64,000 nt of DNA from Pogonophryne albipinna (GCA_028583405.1 CM053256.1:11172494-11236493); one strand, 5' to 3'. Numbered from the stretch's first letter, positions 10,854 through 25,536 are shown. Numbers and translations are program-made. Notes: generated by a model from the letters alone, not told the origin.

Positions 10854-11645
10854 ATGGTGTGTTTGCTGGTGTTGCTGATGTTAGCATCATGTGCTGCGAG
10901 TCCTCAAGGTAAAACATAATCTTCATTTCAAAGATGGAATGCCAAAAGTCAATATAGGAGTTTGTAGCACTCTGTTGCCATTTACCTTTAACACGCCAAC
11001 AGAAAAGTAACTATCACAGTATTATGTTTTCATGTAAATCAAATCAAGTTTTATTTATATAACACATTTATAAACGATTTTAGGTCGAGCCAAAGTGCTG
11101 TACATATAATAAAAATGGCCTACAGTAGAGACACTTTACAGCAAATACAACAGCACAGATTGTTCAGAATATCAGTATGAGAAAAAGCGACACCCTCTAT
11201 CCTTAGACCCTCACATCGTACAAGGAAAAACTCCCAAAAAATGGGAGAAACCTCAGGGAGAGCAACAGAGGAGGGATCTCTCTCCCAGGACGGACAGACG
11301 TGTAATAGATGCCGTGTGTAAATCGAAGAGATAATACATTTTACAGCATAGGTAGACCAAATGTTTGGAAATGCATGTGTCTGTAATAAGAAGTTGAATC
11401 CACGAAGATGTCAACTACAATCCTGTGGAGGATCAGGGAGGCAGCAAGACGAGACCCAGGCAGGACCGCAGGGACAGGTTTAGCCACGATCCGAAGTCCA
11501 CGACTTAATCCAGAACTCAGGATAGAGGATCCAGGACACAGGACCACAGCAGGAGGATCAGCCTCGACTCCGGATCCCGGCGTAGATATAGATACAAAAC
11601 AAGAAAACATTTGGCTGGGTTAATCGGAACAGAGAATACACAGAC

Positions 11646-11679
<34 letters not shown>

Positions 11680-13616
11680 GGAAGAACAAACACTCCCTTA
11701 AAATAGATTGAGGGCAAAGGATAGCAAGTAAGAGAGTAAGAAACATAGGTGGAGATGCACACTCAGGGAACAAGGTCCCCACTGGAGCCTTAGTTGGAAA
11801 TTGATGAGAGATATGGAGGTACGCTGTGTAAACGAATTGTAACACTCCCCGGCCTGTCTAAGCCACTCTACAAACCGTTTCCTTCTAATAAAACTCGAAA
11901 GGTTAGAGAGGGAAAAGGTCTTGGGTAAAAGCTATTCTTGATAAGAGAAGCCTAGAAGGCCAGAGAGAAAAAGTGAGTTTTAAGTGTTGATTTAAAAAAA
12001 AAACAGACTCTGGGCCGACCTCACATAGAGGGGCAAAATATTCCAGAGCCTGGGGCCCGCTAAATACAATGGTATTATGATTTCACAACTGACTTTCAAT
12101 CAGGAACAAATTACTCCATTTACCTTATATAAACGAGTGAAACAGAAATAGAAACTGGATGAGACAATAAGCAAACCAAAAAGCTAAGTGGAGTTTCAAA
12201 AAGGCTTTTATGAACCATTAATGTCCAAAACTGTCGTCCTACTGTCAGTTGGCGATTTCACATATGAATGCAGAATCTGTTTATAATCTTTAACGTACCA
12301 TTAGTAGTGGCTCTCTTTGTATAGTTTTTTCCTAAGTTTTCAAGCATCTAAAATGTACTTTCTCAAAGTTGCCTAATTTTTTTATGATGCAATCGTCCTG
12401 ATTTATTGTAGGGTTTATTAAATTCATCCAATGTTATGGTGAGAACAATTTATGTATTAAAGTATTTAAACTGATAATGTATAATGTACTTAGACAACTT
12501 ATATCTTTAACTTCTTGCTGGAAAAGATACAAAAAAACAAGTAATTCTAAGTTTACTCCCTCTGTTAGATCTTTCAGGTAAAATGTTTACCTTCCCACAA
12601 CAAACCAACACGGCTCGTGTGACGCTGACAACATCAACTGCGAGCTTTAACGCTGCAACCGTCTGTCACAGGTAACAGTGAATTCGCAAAATGCATTGCA
12701 TAAAACAATCCACTGAGTCTTTGACTGTGAAATATATGATGCATTTCGCTGTAAATTACTGCTTTATTTTATTGCCATCTAACTATATTTTATTACAGTG
12801 TCCTTAAATATTGTTTGTTTTATATTAGACTTTTTGTTTTATATGGAGATTTTTTGTTTTATATTTTATGTATGCATCATGACATCAAGTCAAATTCCTC
12901 GTATGTGTGAACCTACCTGGCAATAAACCCGTTTCTGATTCTGATGTCCATGTAATGCCCACAGGTCCTTCACAGACCTCAAAAGAGACCACATCCTTTT
13001 CTCTATGGCAACACGGAGTAATTCCAATGCCTTCCTGGTTTTCTGGGATTCTGCAAACAAGGAGATGGAGACTCATATCAAGGATGCAAAGAAAGAATAT
13101 GGAGGGTGTGATTACAAGCCAGGCATGTGGCACTCTATTTGTTCCACATGGGACTCTGTGACTGGACTAGTGCAGATATGGTGTGATGGACGACCTTCCA
13201 GTAGGATGTTTATCACCAATGGACCAATCAGTGGAAGCACAATAACTATTTTAGGACAGGTACGGTTAATTTTCTTTAAACTAATACTGTATATCCTAAT
13301 GTTTGACTTGTTGTGGTTCTCTAGTCTATAGAGTTCAACTGAAATATTGTACAATTTAGCTTTAATCGACTGTCTCTCAAACCTCTATAATTTGCAGGAG
13401 CAGGATTCCCATGGTGGGGGGTTTGACTTAAAGCAGTCTTTTGTTGGCATGATGTCTGATGTCCACATGTGGGACTACACCCTCTCCGCCTGTGAGATCC
13501 AGAAGTACGTGGATGAACTAAACTTCACTCCGGGGAATATGCTCAACTGGAGCGCGCTGGATTTCCAGTTCAACGGAAGAGTGCTGACAGAAGACAAACA
13601 AATGACCTGTCACTAA
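10854..13616 (+). CDS. short pentraxin (CRP/SAP-like) gene 1
   Basis: Four coding exons, 10854-10908, 12569-12671, 12965-13259 and 13398-13616, all with GT-AG junctions, give 223 residues, close to the family norm of about 224. Exon one is a signal peptide (MVCLLVLLMLASCAASPQ). The mature domain has the conserved disulfide pair in ATVCHR and WHSICSTWDS, and the calcium loop GQEQDSHGGGFDLKQSFVG with Glu, Gln, Asp and Gln ligands. At the first calcium loop it reads SNSNAF where CRP has Asp-Asn, so that Asp is replaced. Extra cysteines occur in YGGCDY, QIWCDG and the C-terminal MTCH. Pentraxins form secreted discs that bind microbial phosphocholine or polysaccharide with calcium. AATAAA lies at 13826-13831. 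CRP versus SAP identity cannot be decided from sequence alone. Confidence 0.92.
11036..12070. repeat. interspersed repeat in intron 2 of pentraxin gene 1
   Basis: The segment starts with a TTTTATTTATATAACACATTT stretch of a type common in fish genomes and runs to GGGGCCCGCTAAATAC. It has no protein coding. A CAGA tetranucleotide tract lies at 11646-11679. The family is not named because I could not find diagnostic termini. It accounts for the long intron (1660 bp against about 420-560 bp in the other two genes). Confidence 0.45.
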
Positions 13617-13831
13617 ACTTGTAAAGTTTGAAAAAGTGACAGCTTTAATTTCTGATTAAACCTAATGAAGTCAGCATGTTAAAGAGTTTTTGATGGTTCA
13701 GATACAAATGTTCCTGCCTGTGCTAGACTGAGCAAAACATTACTCCAAGGTTCAGCTCAGGCTACAACAAGGTCTGTGTAGTCTAGAGTTACCCGAACCA
13801 TGTTTCTTTTGACACCATATTTTTCAATAAA

Positions 13832-15704
13832 TGTGTTCTACAAAAGTTTTGCTTCATTTCCTGTGTAGAGATAATGAATGATTATTCTGACCCCCAGCAA
13901 CACATATAGGGCTCAAGGAAGAAATGAACCCAAATGCATAAATTATAAGCAAGTTAAAGTAAAAGGTATGTTTACTTTGTCGTTGAACACTTAAGTGCTT
14001 TGTCACAGGAAAACAAAAGGACGTGGTCATGAGAAATATGTTTGGGTGCTAAAGGCAGGGAACACAGTTACAGGGGCTTTACTGTAGATGAGGATGTAAC
14101 AGGAAGAATGTGGTTTGGAGGTCACGTGACACGCAAGACTGGAAGAAAACCAGCAGATTGGCAACTGATTAAAAAGTTACAAATAAACTGACATGCTTGT
14201 GTTAAGACTTAAAAAGACTACAAATCTTTAGAAAAGTAAAGATGTTTTGTAGATGTAAAGGCCATATTGATTATTTCCAAAATATCATATTCAGAAGTGT
14301 ATTACAAGGTGCAGAGAAACAGTTCTCAATTGAACGTCAATCTGGCATTGACTTTTCTTGCTAACTTTTCTTGCTAAATGACCACATGTGTACAATGCTT
14401 GTGGTGATATTCAAACAGAGAGTAATCAGGGCATCTTTACCCAGACATTTAAACAAACTACCACTTGGCCCACAGCACATGTTTTGTAAAGTTCAGTGTT
14501 ACTCCCCACTACTACTTATTTCAGTTTTTAAAATAAAGGCAGAGATGCTGCTCCATGACTGCTGTGTATAATACCCTGACAACTTCATATAGAGATAATA
14601 TTGTGCTGTGGAGCGGTCAGCTTGTTTGAAAGGTCATTTGCCCCCTACTGGCCAACAAGTGATAAATAAAGCTTTAATTAAAATAGTTTTTCTTTTTAAA
14701 TGTTATAATAGTATAAACATGTTCATTCAATCAGACAGCAATACCTTGTAGTAACTCCCTTATATGTAATAGGCCTTTACTAAAATCCTACATTTCCTCT
14801 GTGTTTTATCAGTTCTCCCAGTTCTTTGTTAGTAAATCAAACACACTCTCCCATGGACTTCTGATTGTTCATGCAAGTTATTCTATGCAGAGAGGTATCG
14901 GCAGTCTCTCAACTTGTAAAACTGCTAATCTGTCCCATGGTTCTTGAGAAGAAACCGACAGAGATTGAGCCTTTCTGTACCTCTTCAAATCATTAGCAGA
15001 AGTAAAACAACAACCATTTCCTCATCAAATTAGGATGCCCATTAGCTTTTGTAATGAATACACTACTTTTGAGTCTCCTGTTGAATCAATTTAGTATTTT
15101 GTTCTGCATATGAACTCTAAAGAGTCTCTTGCGCTAAACTAGGAGGTTCCTGATGAAATGTAGGGCAACAATTTTCACAGCGTGCAATTAACGTGTAGTT
15201 AATTCCTCTGCAGTTGACTGCTGTTTCTCTACATGAATTGGAAACTTTTATCAGTAATTTACCCATCTAAATGGATTAAAATGACATATAATATGTATAC
15301 CACTCCACAAGAGTCACAAGAAATTAAATAATAATAGTTATAGCTGGAAATAATTGGTTTTCTGCATGTGCATGTGTCTTTGTAATTAAATGTATGAATA
15401 CTCTTGGTTTAGGAGTGGGAGTGGTGAGAGTTTTGCATGTATTTAGTCATAAACTGAAGTATAATGACCATATACAAATACTTAAAAAAAACAATACTCT
15501 TAAAGCAAATAAAAAAGTATACAAAAAAAAAGGTTAGGTACAAAACTCAACTTTATAGCAAATATAAAATGAATGCAAAAATAAACTGAAACTAGAGACA
15601 TAGAGACTAAGTCAATAATGTTAATGTTAACTATAATGTTAACTCACGTAAAATATACTGAATCACAATTGACATTGACAGTAAACTATTTTAGGGCATG
15701 TCAA
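13832..15704. other. intergenic between pentraxin genes 1 and 2
   Basis: AT-rich DNA without coding signal. The part at about 14990-15190 resembles 38690-38890 (shared TTGAATCAAT/CTGAATCAAT and CTGATGAAATG blocks in the same order), so it is an old duplicate of sequence next to the other end of the array. Confidence 0.4.
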
Positions 15705-16760
15705 GTAAATAATCGCTAAAAGTTTACAGAAGGTGCAGAATTATCCTTAAACAGAATGATACAGTATGTGTAATATATTAATATATGAATAATGTACACT
15801 ATAAAGATAATTGAGTCCATGTGAGCAGTCTGTCCTTGTTGTACTATAAAGTGAGATAAGGCGTTACTGTCAGTAGAGTCCTCTGTTGTTGGAACTTAAA
15901 GATTATAAATCATGTTACTTGAACTTTTTATGTCTATTTATGTAATTTCACTCAACCACAAATATAAACCTGTTAGACGCTACAGGAAAAAAGCCAGCAG
16001 GTCATCAAAGTTATGGGATGTAATGTCTCAACACCATGAATATATGTACACATTTGCATGGCTGTGTTCTTCACTGTTTTTTCTTCTCTTGTTTGTTTTT
16101 GATTTGTAGTTGTGACTAAGCAGCTCAAAGTTTGTTTTGAAAAGTATAATATGCCTTATGAACACCATGAATTGCCTACAAGGAAGCATAAAAGAAAAAA
16201 ACATGAAGATAAGAACCAGAATAAGGAAGAAGCACTCATAAAAGCTAATCAAATAGGTGAGAAAAAGATTATAGAATAACAAAAAAGGTTACGTTCAACA
16301 ACTGAACAACTAAAATAAATTGATGAACACAAATTGAGACGAGAGACAATATCGGAAAAAGTTTTACAAAAATGTACAGTTATCCTTAAACAGAATGAAA
16401 TGTACATTTATTACATGTGTATTATATTAAAATGAAATAATGTACACAATACGATTTTTATTAGAGATATGATGAATACATGTAATACATAGATTTAGTC
16501 CATGTGAGCTTTCTGTCATCGTTGTACTATAAAGTGAGATAAGGCGTTCATTTTCTTGGCTGTGTTCTTTACTGTCTTTTCTTCTCTTGTTTGTTTTTGA
16601 TTTTAGGTTGTGACTAAGCAGCTCAAAGTCTATTTTGATAAGTATAATATGCCTAATGAACACCATGAATTGCCAACAAGGAAGGATGAAGGAAAAAAAC
16701 ATGAAATTAACAACCACCATAAGGAAGCAGAACAAAGTATAAAACTCACAAGTCAGTACG
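15705..16760 (+). repeat. two tandem copies of an exon-like block upstream of pentraxin gene 2
   Basis: Copy one covers about 15705-16260 and copy two about 16350-16760. Shared stretches include GTTGTACTATAAAGTGAGAT and CACCATGAATTGCC. In each copy a strong polypyrimidine tract and AG precede an open, lysine-rich segment with KYNMP, EHHELPTRK and KKHE. Copy one ends in a donor-like GTGAGA at 16258. Copy two runs into the TATA box of gene 2. I do not recognise the peptide; it may be a lost exon or chance. Confidence 0.5.
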
Positions 16761-16794
16761 GTGTTGCACAAATCACTCTGACACAGGATTGAAG
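16738..16794 (+). promoter_or_regulatory. pentraxin gene 2 TATA box and non-coding exon 1
   Basis: TATAAAACTCA starts at 16738, and the exon ends GATTGAAG at 16794 with donor GTAAGATC. Gene 3 has the same TATAAAACTCA and the same exon end, so this is the shared core promoter of the array. Confidence 0.65.
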
Positions 16795-16877
16795 GTAAGA
16801 TCAAGGCATGACAAACAATGCAAAATAGAGAATTTAAATTAAGTCTCAGCATGTTGTTTTGTTTGTCTTTGTCTTAG

Positions 16878-18345
16878 ATGGCGTTGTATCTTCTACTGCT
16901 GATGCTCACAGCCTGTGCTGCCACTCCTCAAGGTGAACATTTAATCTTCATTTAAAAAAGAGAAAACCAAAGTAAAACATCACAAGAAAGATACATGCAA
17001 AGTGGATCTTGAGTACAGGAGTTTGTGATCTTTAGATGTTACTTTTATGCTTGCTTTTTGGGTATGTACAAAATATTTAATCTTTCTAGGTTAGATTTAT
17101 ATTAATAGCAACAATGAGGTAAAATATATCAATCATATGAGTAAGTTACCAGTAGGTCAATAGGATTACATCTCGTTTGTCATACATTTATTTAAATTAC
17201 GCAAATTCAACATTACTCAAGTGATTTGATTGTTGGCTTCAACTTCACTAAACATATTTTTATGAAACATTCAGATCCAATTTGTCAACTGAATGTATTT
17301 TTGCTCATCCTACTTTCATATACTGATTTGAAATATCTCTCTTTTATAAAGATCTGTCAGGTCAAATGTTTACCTTCCCACAAGAAACTAACTCAGCTCA
17401 TGTGAGGCTGACAACATCAAGACAGGTTCTGAGTGCTGTAACCGTCTGTTTCAGGTAGAGTTCAATATGAAATGACAATGAAAGGAACATACTGTGTATC
17501 TGATGGGAATCATCATGTGTGATAATGTCTTTGTTTTGCCTACAGGTCCTTTTCAGATCTCCGTAGAGCCATCACCCTTTTCTCTTTGTCCACACCTTCC
17601 GCTGCCAATGATTTTACGATGTTTAAGCTAGCTGCAACTGATGTGTTTGATATGTGGATCAGGAATACACACATGAACTTCATAGGGCAGGACTACAAAC
17701 TGAATACGTGGCACTCACTTTGTTCCACCTGGGACTCTGGATCTGGACTGTTTCAGATGTGGTTAGATGGACAGCCCTCATCTAGGAGATTCATGAGTGC
17801 TGGATCCAACATCAGTGGGCCCATTATAATTGTTTTAGGCCAGGTAAAGTTTAAAGCACTTACAGGAATGTTTCTGCATTATGGGAAATGTGCTGACTAG
17901 CTTTTTTTGCAGACAGTTTTCTAAGAAGAATAACACCATAGTCATACAATAGGTTAATAAAGCTTTTCTCATCTAACTCGAAGGTCAGCAAATACATTCA
18001 CACAAATGTCAACTCATCTCTATCTTGTGATTTGTTGTATCTGTTTAAACTATACAGTACATCATAAAAACCTAGCATTGCAGAACAAAGCTGTTGGCTT
18101 ACATTTTTTCCATTTCACAGGACCAGGATTCCCATGGTGGAGGGTTTGACATTGCACAGTCTTTTGTTGGCATGATGTCTGATGTCCACATGTGGGACCA
18201 CGTCCTCTCCCCCTGCGAGATCCAGAACTACGCGCATCATCTAAACCTCCCCCCAGGGAACGTGCTCAACTGGAACGAGCTGGAGTTCCAGATCATCGGA
18301 AGAGTGCTGATAGAAGACAAACAAAAGATCGAGACCTGCTATTAA
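16878..18345 (+). CDS. short pentraxin (CRP/SAP-like) gene 2
   Basis: Coding exons 16878-16932, 17352-17454, 17546-17843 and 18121-18345 give 226 residues. The signal peptide is MALYLLLLMLTACAATPQ. The disulfide pair is in TVCFR and WHSLCSTWDS. The calcium segment reads GQDQDSHGGGFDIAQSFVG, so Glu is replaced by Asp at the position of CRP Glu138. The first calcium loop reads SAANDF instead of an Asp-Asn pair. It is therefore the copy with the most changed calcium site. The fourth exon differs strongly from gene 1 (FDMWIRNTHMNF) while the last exon is close. It is secreted and probably pentameric by family. AATAAA is only 20 bp after the stop (18365-18370), and a longer UTR is possible. Confidence 0.92.
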
Positions 18346-19030
18346 ACCTTATGCATAGAAAGTCAATAAACAATATGAAAACACATTCACTTAAGAGAGA
18401 ACAACATCAATGCATTCAAATGAACTTTGAATACATCAAAAAAAGGTTTATAGATAGTCACCAAATGATTTTATATCAGGCATTATTCATGTTTTTATAG
18501 TACAGTTGTAGAGTTGTTTTGTGTTTAATAATTATAATAATAATAATAATAATAATATAACTACTACCAAAGCTTAACAAAACAATGTCAGGAAAATATG
18601 AGTTTTATAAACACCACAGATTATCTAAACTAAATGTCTATGTACGTTGTTTGCATAGGTAAGACTTTATAACTCTTTGACCTTTTTTAAGCTTATTGTG
18701 TGATTTTTTTAACTATCTTTAGTTGTTAGAAAATCTTTAGAATCGGATGGAGTTATTACAACCATATAAGTGTGTTTTTGTATACCATAAAAATAATATA
18801 TATGAAGTGAACATTTTACAATTCTGGGTAAATTCTTCATAATGGGTAAATGTGGCCCGTGCTAATTGTCCTTACCCACAATTCCATCTGTTTATGTGGG
18901 TGCGGGGTTGCTTTGCTGTTTTAAAATAAACATGAGTGAAAATCATGAATTTCAACGACACTGTTTTATAACTTTTCTGTGGTAGATCTACATTCTTTGA
19001 CTGGGAAATGTTGGAATAGTTATCTAGTCC

Positions 19031-19141
<111 letters not shown>

Positions 19142-19800
19142 CAGGAAATGAAATCAAGACTAAGGTGAACAGCAGTTCTTTGGTAATAGGAGGATAATAC
19201 AAAGCGAGAGGGTGTAAGAGAATGCAGATTGTGTGCAGATAATGCTGTTAGATGCTAGATAACAGGAGGCCTCTGACTAAATGTTCTGCTTTGGGCAAAA
19301 AAGGAGCTGCATATTCCTCTTGCAGCTCCAGACTCTGTCATGGAGACAGCTGCTCCATCTTCCTAGTTTGCGTCCTCTGCATCTCCATCACCTGATTCAT
19401 TTCTGTGTTACCTATTAACTTTCCTCTTATTCCACTCCTGCTATGCTGCACCTGCCCACAAGTTGTCCCTACTGTACTGGGTTTGAAGTCGCCATGCACC
19501 CAGCTGTTCAGGGTGAAAGGATTTATAGTAATCAAAGGCTTCCATGCTTCCCTTACCAGTATCACAGAAGTGATCATCATTGTTGATCATCAGTTAACCC
19601 ATGACCTCTGACCCTAACCTGCCTGCAGATGGAGTTTGTAAGGGTTACATCTGCATGTCTCCTTCCCTTAGTAATTACATGCATCAACAGATGATCTAAA
19701 CAAGCACAACCGGTAATATGGACTGTGTTTTCACAAGGAAATAAATGTAAAAAAAACAGATTTGAAGTTTCGAACGCAATTAGACACCGAGAAGGAATGA

Positions 19801-19874
19801 GGAAGCAGTGGGGGTTTAAAACTCTCCCCTATTCACTGTTGTGCAAATCATCATGACACAGACATATTGAAAAG
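19801..19874 (+). pseudogene. orphan pentraxin promoter and exon 1
   Basis: GGGTTTAAAACTCTC followed by a short transcribed-looking segment ending ATTGAAAAG at 19874, and then GTAAGATCACAACATGATAT, aligns with the promoter, exon 1 and intron start of gene 3 (GTAAGATCTTAACATGATAT). The TATA is changed to TTTAAAA. No signal exon or later pentraxin exon follows before the next landmarks. It is the head of a lost fourth gene. Confidence 0.65.
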
Positions 19875-20340
19875 GTAAGATCACAACATGATATCCAATG
19901 CAAATATAGAGCAAATGATGCTGCTGTGTGTCACTGCATTGCATGCTGTTAAAGTGTCAATAGCATTTTATTGTAAACTAGGGGTTCCCTGTAAAATCAT
20001 AGGCCCTTGATAGCAGCTCAACAAGCCTTGCCGTTTTTCTTTTAATCTTAAGCATGTTTCCGAGGCCCAATCCAGCTCTCATTCCCTGAGGTGCCACAAA
20101 GGCTAGATTTCATACATTTCATCTGTCTTCTTCAGTCTAAAGTCACTTCATGTACATTATAAGCCTATGAAAACGCTGGTACTATTTGGATTGCTGCATC
20201 AGTGTCAGCAGCAAGGTCATGACTTTCACTGGGTATAGAAGCAACGGTGTCTTCCTCCCTTTTCAAAGTCATATTTATGCCTGCCTCACTTTTGTTCTTT
20301 CAAGGGGATTTTCCTAAATGTGTTCTTGAATTTTTTCATA

Positions 20341-20843
20341 AAGGGGACCTATTATGCAAAATCCACTTTTTCATGTCTTTTATAGATAAACATGTGTCCC
20401 CTCTGTGGAAAGAGATTCTGAAAGTTTCAGGAAAAAAGATTTGCTCACTTTTTGTCCTGATCCATTTATATAAAAACCTGTCTGAAAATGAGCTGATCAG
20501 ATTTTGGCCACTTTGTGATGTCATAACGATTTTGTGGCTTGTGTAACCATTAGCCAATCACCAACCAAGGTAACCCCCCCCAACCTTATCACCTGAATCT
20601 CCTCCTCGAGCACCATTGTGTTCTTTTTAACCAAATATCTCTCAGAGGGGCGTGGGGAGTGGCTCCTTATCTTCATCTGAAGTAACAGAATCAGCACTTT
20701 TGAAACAGGGCTGAAACAGAGAGGAGTATGGGATACAACAATGCAGGATCTGTTTGGTATTTGGAGCCAAACACTTCAGATACATGTTTGTATATATCCG
20801 AGACCTATCATATATTGATGAAAAACAGTATAATAGGGGACCT
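20341..20843. mobile_element. MITE with AAGGGGACCTATTAT ends
   Basis: The ends AAGGGGACCTATTAT and ATAATAGGGGACCTT are perfect inverted repeats flanked by TA (20339-20340 and 20844-20845), as in Tc1/mariner-type MITEs. The element is 503 bp with no coding. It is absent at the homologous place in duplicon B (near 22483), so it postdates the duplication or was lost from B. Confidence 0.8.
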
Positions 20844-21991
20844 TTAATTTGTTTGTCCCATTTTTTGTAATTCATTGTACAGTGCATATTTTAGTTATTG
20901 GTTGTATCAGAAGCAATGTGATTGGGGAAGTTCAATGGCTAAATATTAAGAGTAGTGGCTTTTGGATACTATATATATTCCTAATGTAGGAACAAGACTT
21001 TTGTAATAAAAACGTATGTACTGTGTCTTGATTTGTTGTCCTTTTATTTGCATTTTTCTAACCAAAATATAAACATATCTTATTAAAACTTTACTGAACT
21101 TTGACAAGACATTTCCAGTAAAACTGTTTTAAGATCATGATGCCAAGAAAATGTGCAAACACTCAAGGTATGTTCAGAGCACAATGTGGTTATTGTGGAT
21201 AGTTACGGGAATAGGTTGGAATCTTGTGTTACAGGTTGTCTCCAAGTTGCTACAGGCACACACACGCAAACACACACACACAGAGATATACACAAACATT
21301 TTTTACTTTTGGCCTATGTGTTGCCTTTATTAATTGTTAAATGTATTCACTTGTATTCATTATGTCAAACAATCATCTGTCCCATTTAAACTGCATTTCT
21401 CGACTTCTGTTAGTCCTTTTTCTTAAGATATTACTTTTGATAGATAGTCATCCAATGATTTTATATCAGGCATTATTCATATTTGTATAGTACAGTTGTA
21501 GATTTGTTTTGTGTTTAATAACATGTATAATAATATACATCTACTAGCTTAACAAAACAATGACTAAGTCAGGAAATTGTAAAGAAAAGTAAGAGTTTTA
21601 TAATTTAACCTACATTTCTATGTATGTCAGTTGCATAGTTAAGACTTTATAACTATTTTAAGCTTATTGTGTGATTTCTTTAACTATCTTTAGTTTTTAG
21701 AAAATCTTAAGAATCGGATGAAGTTATTACAACCATATAAGTGTGTTTTTGTGTAAAAATTAAATATTACCAAAGTGTAAATTGTTCTATTCTGGGTAAA
21801 TTCTTCATAACATTTGGTCGGTGATAATTGTCCTTACCCACAATTCCATCTGTTTATGTGGGTGCAGGGTTGCTTTGCTGTTTTAAAATAAACACGAGTG
21901 AAAATCATGAATTTCAACGACACTGTTTTATAACTTTTCTGTGGTAGATCTACATTCTTTGACTGGGAAATGTTGGAATAGTTATCTAATC

Positions 21992-22119
<128 letters not shown>

Positions 22120-22419
22120 CAGGAAATGAAATCAAGATTAAGATCAACAGCAGTTCTTTGGTAATAGGAGGATAATACAAAGCGAGAGGGTGTAAGAGAA
22201 TGCAGATTGTGTGCAGATAATGCTGTTAGATGCTAGATAACAGGAGTCCTCTGACTAAATGTTCTGCTTTGGGCAAAAAAGGAGCTGCATATTCCTCTTG
22301 CAGCTCCAGACTCTGTCATGGAGACAGCTGCTCCATCCTCCTAGTTTGCGTCCTCTGCATCTCCATCACCTGATTCATTTCTGTGTTACATTAACTTTCC
22401 TCTTATTCCACTCCTGCTC

Positions 22420-22486
22420 CTGCTGCAATAACTCAAGATAAAATCAGATATATTCTTTATTGAACAGAAACACCCCATCTTAATTT
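22420..22486 (+). pseudogene. pentraxin signal-exon remnant
   Basis: TGCTGCAATAACTCAAG followed by ATAAAATCAGATATATTC matches the end of the gene 3 signal exon and the start of its intron (TGCTGCAATAACTCAAG/GTAAAATAAAAGATATATTC at 24059-24092). The donor GT has become AT, and the exon's 5' half is missing. It is a second trace of a lost pentraxin gene between genes 2 and 3. Confidence 0.7.
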
Positions 22487-22606
22487 GTTTGTCCGTTAAA
22501 GAAAATTCACAATCACATTTTTTTTTTTTACTTGTACAGTACCTATTTTAGTCATTGGTTGTATCAGAAGCAATGTGATTGGGGAAGTTCAATGGATAAA
22601 TATTAA

Positions 22607-23398
22607 AGGTCCCATGTCATGGCCATTTCCACTGATCATAATTCCATTGTTGAGGTCTACTAGAATAGAATTATACTGTGCAATTTTCCAAACTCACATT
22701 GGTTTCGCATACAGCATCTCTGTAAAGTATGTGTATTCACTCTCTCCACTAAACGGCTCGTTGCAGCTCTTGCCCCCCCCTCCCTGTGAGCCCGGTGTGC
22801 TCCGATTGGTCGGGACGTTGTGAATCGCGCTGAGCTCCGTGGAGGTGTGATTTCCTTGTTTAGCGATACACAGCGAAACACAGCCAAACTCATCCTGAGC
22901 ACACACAAAGTCACAGCCGAAGTAAAAACAATAAGTGTGGCTTGATATTGAGTAAGAAAAAGGTTGATAAACGCTGTGAGAATGGGTCTGCAGAGAGAAT
23001 TTCGCCGCGATCCCAACTGTCTGTTATCAGCCTGCAGCCAGGGAGGAGAGATCAGCAGAGCTGCCTGCACTGAGTGTGTGAGGAAGTCCGTGGATTGGTC
23101 AATTTGGACCAATCAGCGGGGGCTTAACGTAACGGCTCCGCGGACGTAACGTAACGGCTCCACGGATTGGTCCATTTCGTTCCGGGGACCACATGACATC
23201 ATGATGTACCCGGAAGAATCAAATGGACAGTGACGTATCTCCAACGAGGCGTTTTGGGGAGGTATTTTCTGCTTTAGAGTTTTACCCGCTACATGGTGTA
23301 CTTTGAGGGTTTTGACTCTGCACACCATTTACATGCATAAAAACCTTCATAACACACAAGGTGACGGGTAATAACCGGAAAAGCATGACATGGGACCT
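22607..23398. mobile_element. MITE flanked by TTAA (piggyBac-like)
   Basis: The ends AGGTCCCATGTCATG and CATGACATGGGACCT are inverted repeats flanked by TTAA (22603-22606 and 23399-23402). The homologous place in duplicon A (near 20946) has a single TTAA, an empty site. A TA duplication with ends one base longer is equally consistent, because TTAA is palindromic. The element is 792 bp with no transposase. Confidence 0.82.
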
Positions 23399-23640
23399 TT
23401 AAGAGTAGTGGCTTTTGGATACTATATATATTCCTAATGTAAGACTTTTGTAATATAAACGTATGGACTGTGTCTTGATTTGTTGTCCTTTTATTTGCAT
23501 TTTTCTAACCAAAATAAACACATATCTTATTACAACTTTACTGAACTTTGACAAGACATTTCCAGTAAAACTGTTTTAAGGTTGGAATTGGAATGGAAGG
23601 GTTAGGTTGGAATCTTGTGTTACAGGTTGTCTCCAAGTTG

Positions 23641-23683
<43 letters not shown>

Positions 23684-23825
23684 CACACAAGTGTATGAAG
23701 AGTGTCCAAAATCTAAAGCATTCGTGAATGGGAACAATTGTTGATTGCTCATTATGTTATTATGAGGGGTGTGTACAAGGAAGCAGCATTTTAAAATGTC
23801 GAGAGGAATGAGGTTGCAATGAGGG

Positions 23826-23877
23826 TATAAAACTCACTCAGATTCACTCTCCAGAACATCCTGACATAGACTTAAAG
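23826..23877 (+). promoter_or_regulatory. pentraxin gene 3 TATA box and non-coding exon 1
   Basis: TATAAAACTCACTCA starts at 23826, and the exon ends ACTTAAAG at 23877 with donor GTAAGATC. Spacing from TATA to donor is the same class as gene 2. Confidence 0.65.
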
Positions 23878-24020
23878 GTAAGATCTTAACATGATATCTA
23901 ATGCAATATGCAGCACATTTGTATTTTACAGAATAGTATGCAAGTTAATAGCAGCACAATAGAATTTGATTTTGTGCATGTGAACGACCATTTTCTGTCA
24001 TCTCTTTTTATTTCTATCAG

Positions 24021-25536
<1,516 letters not shown>

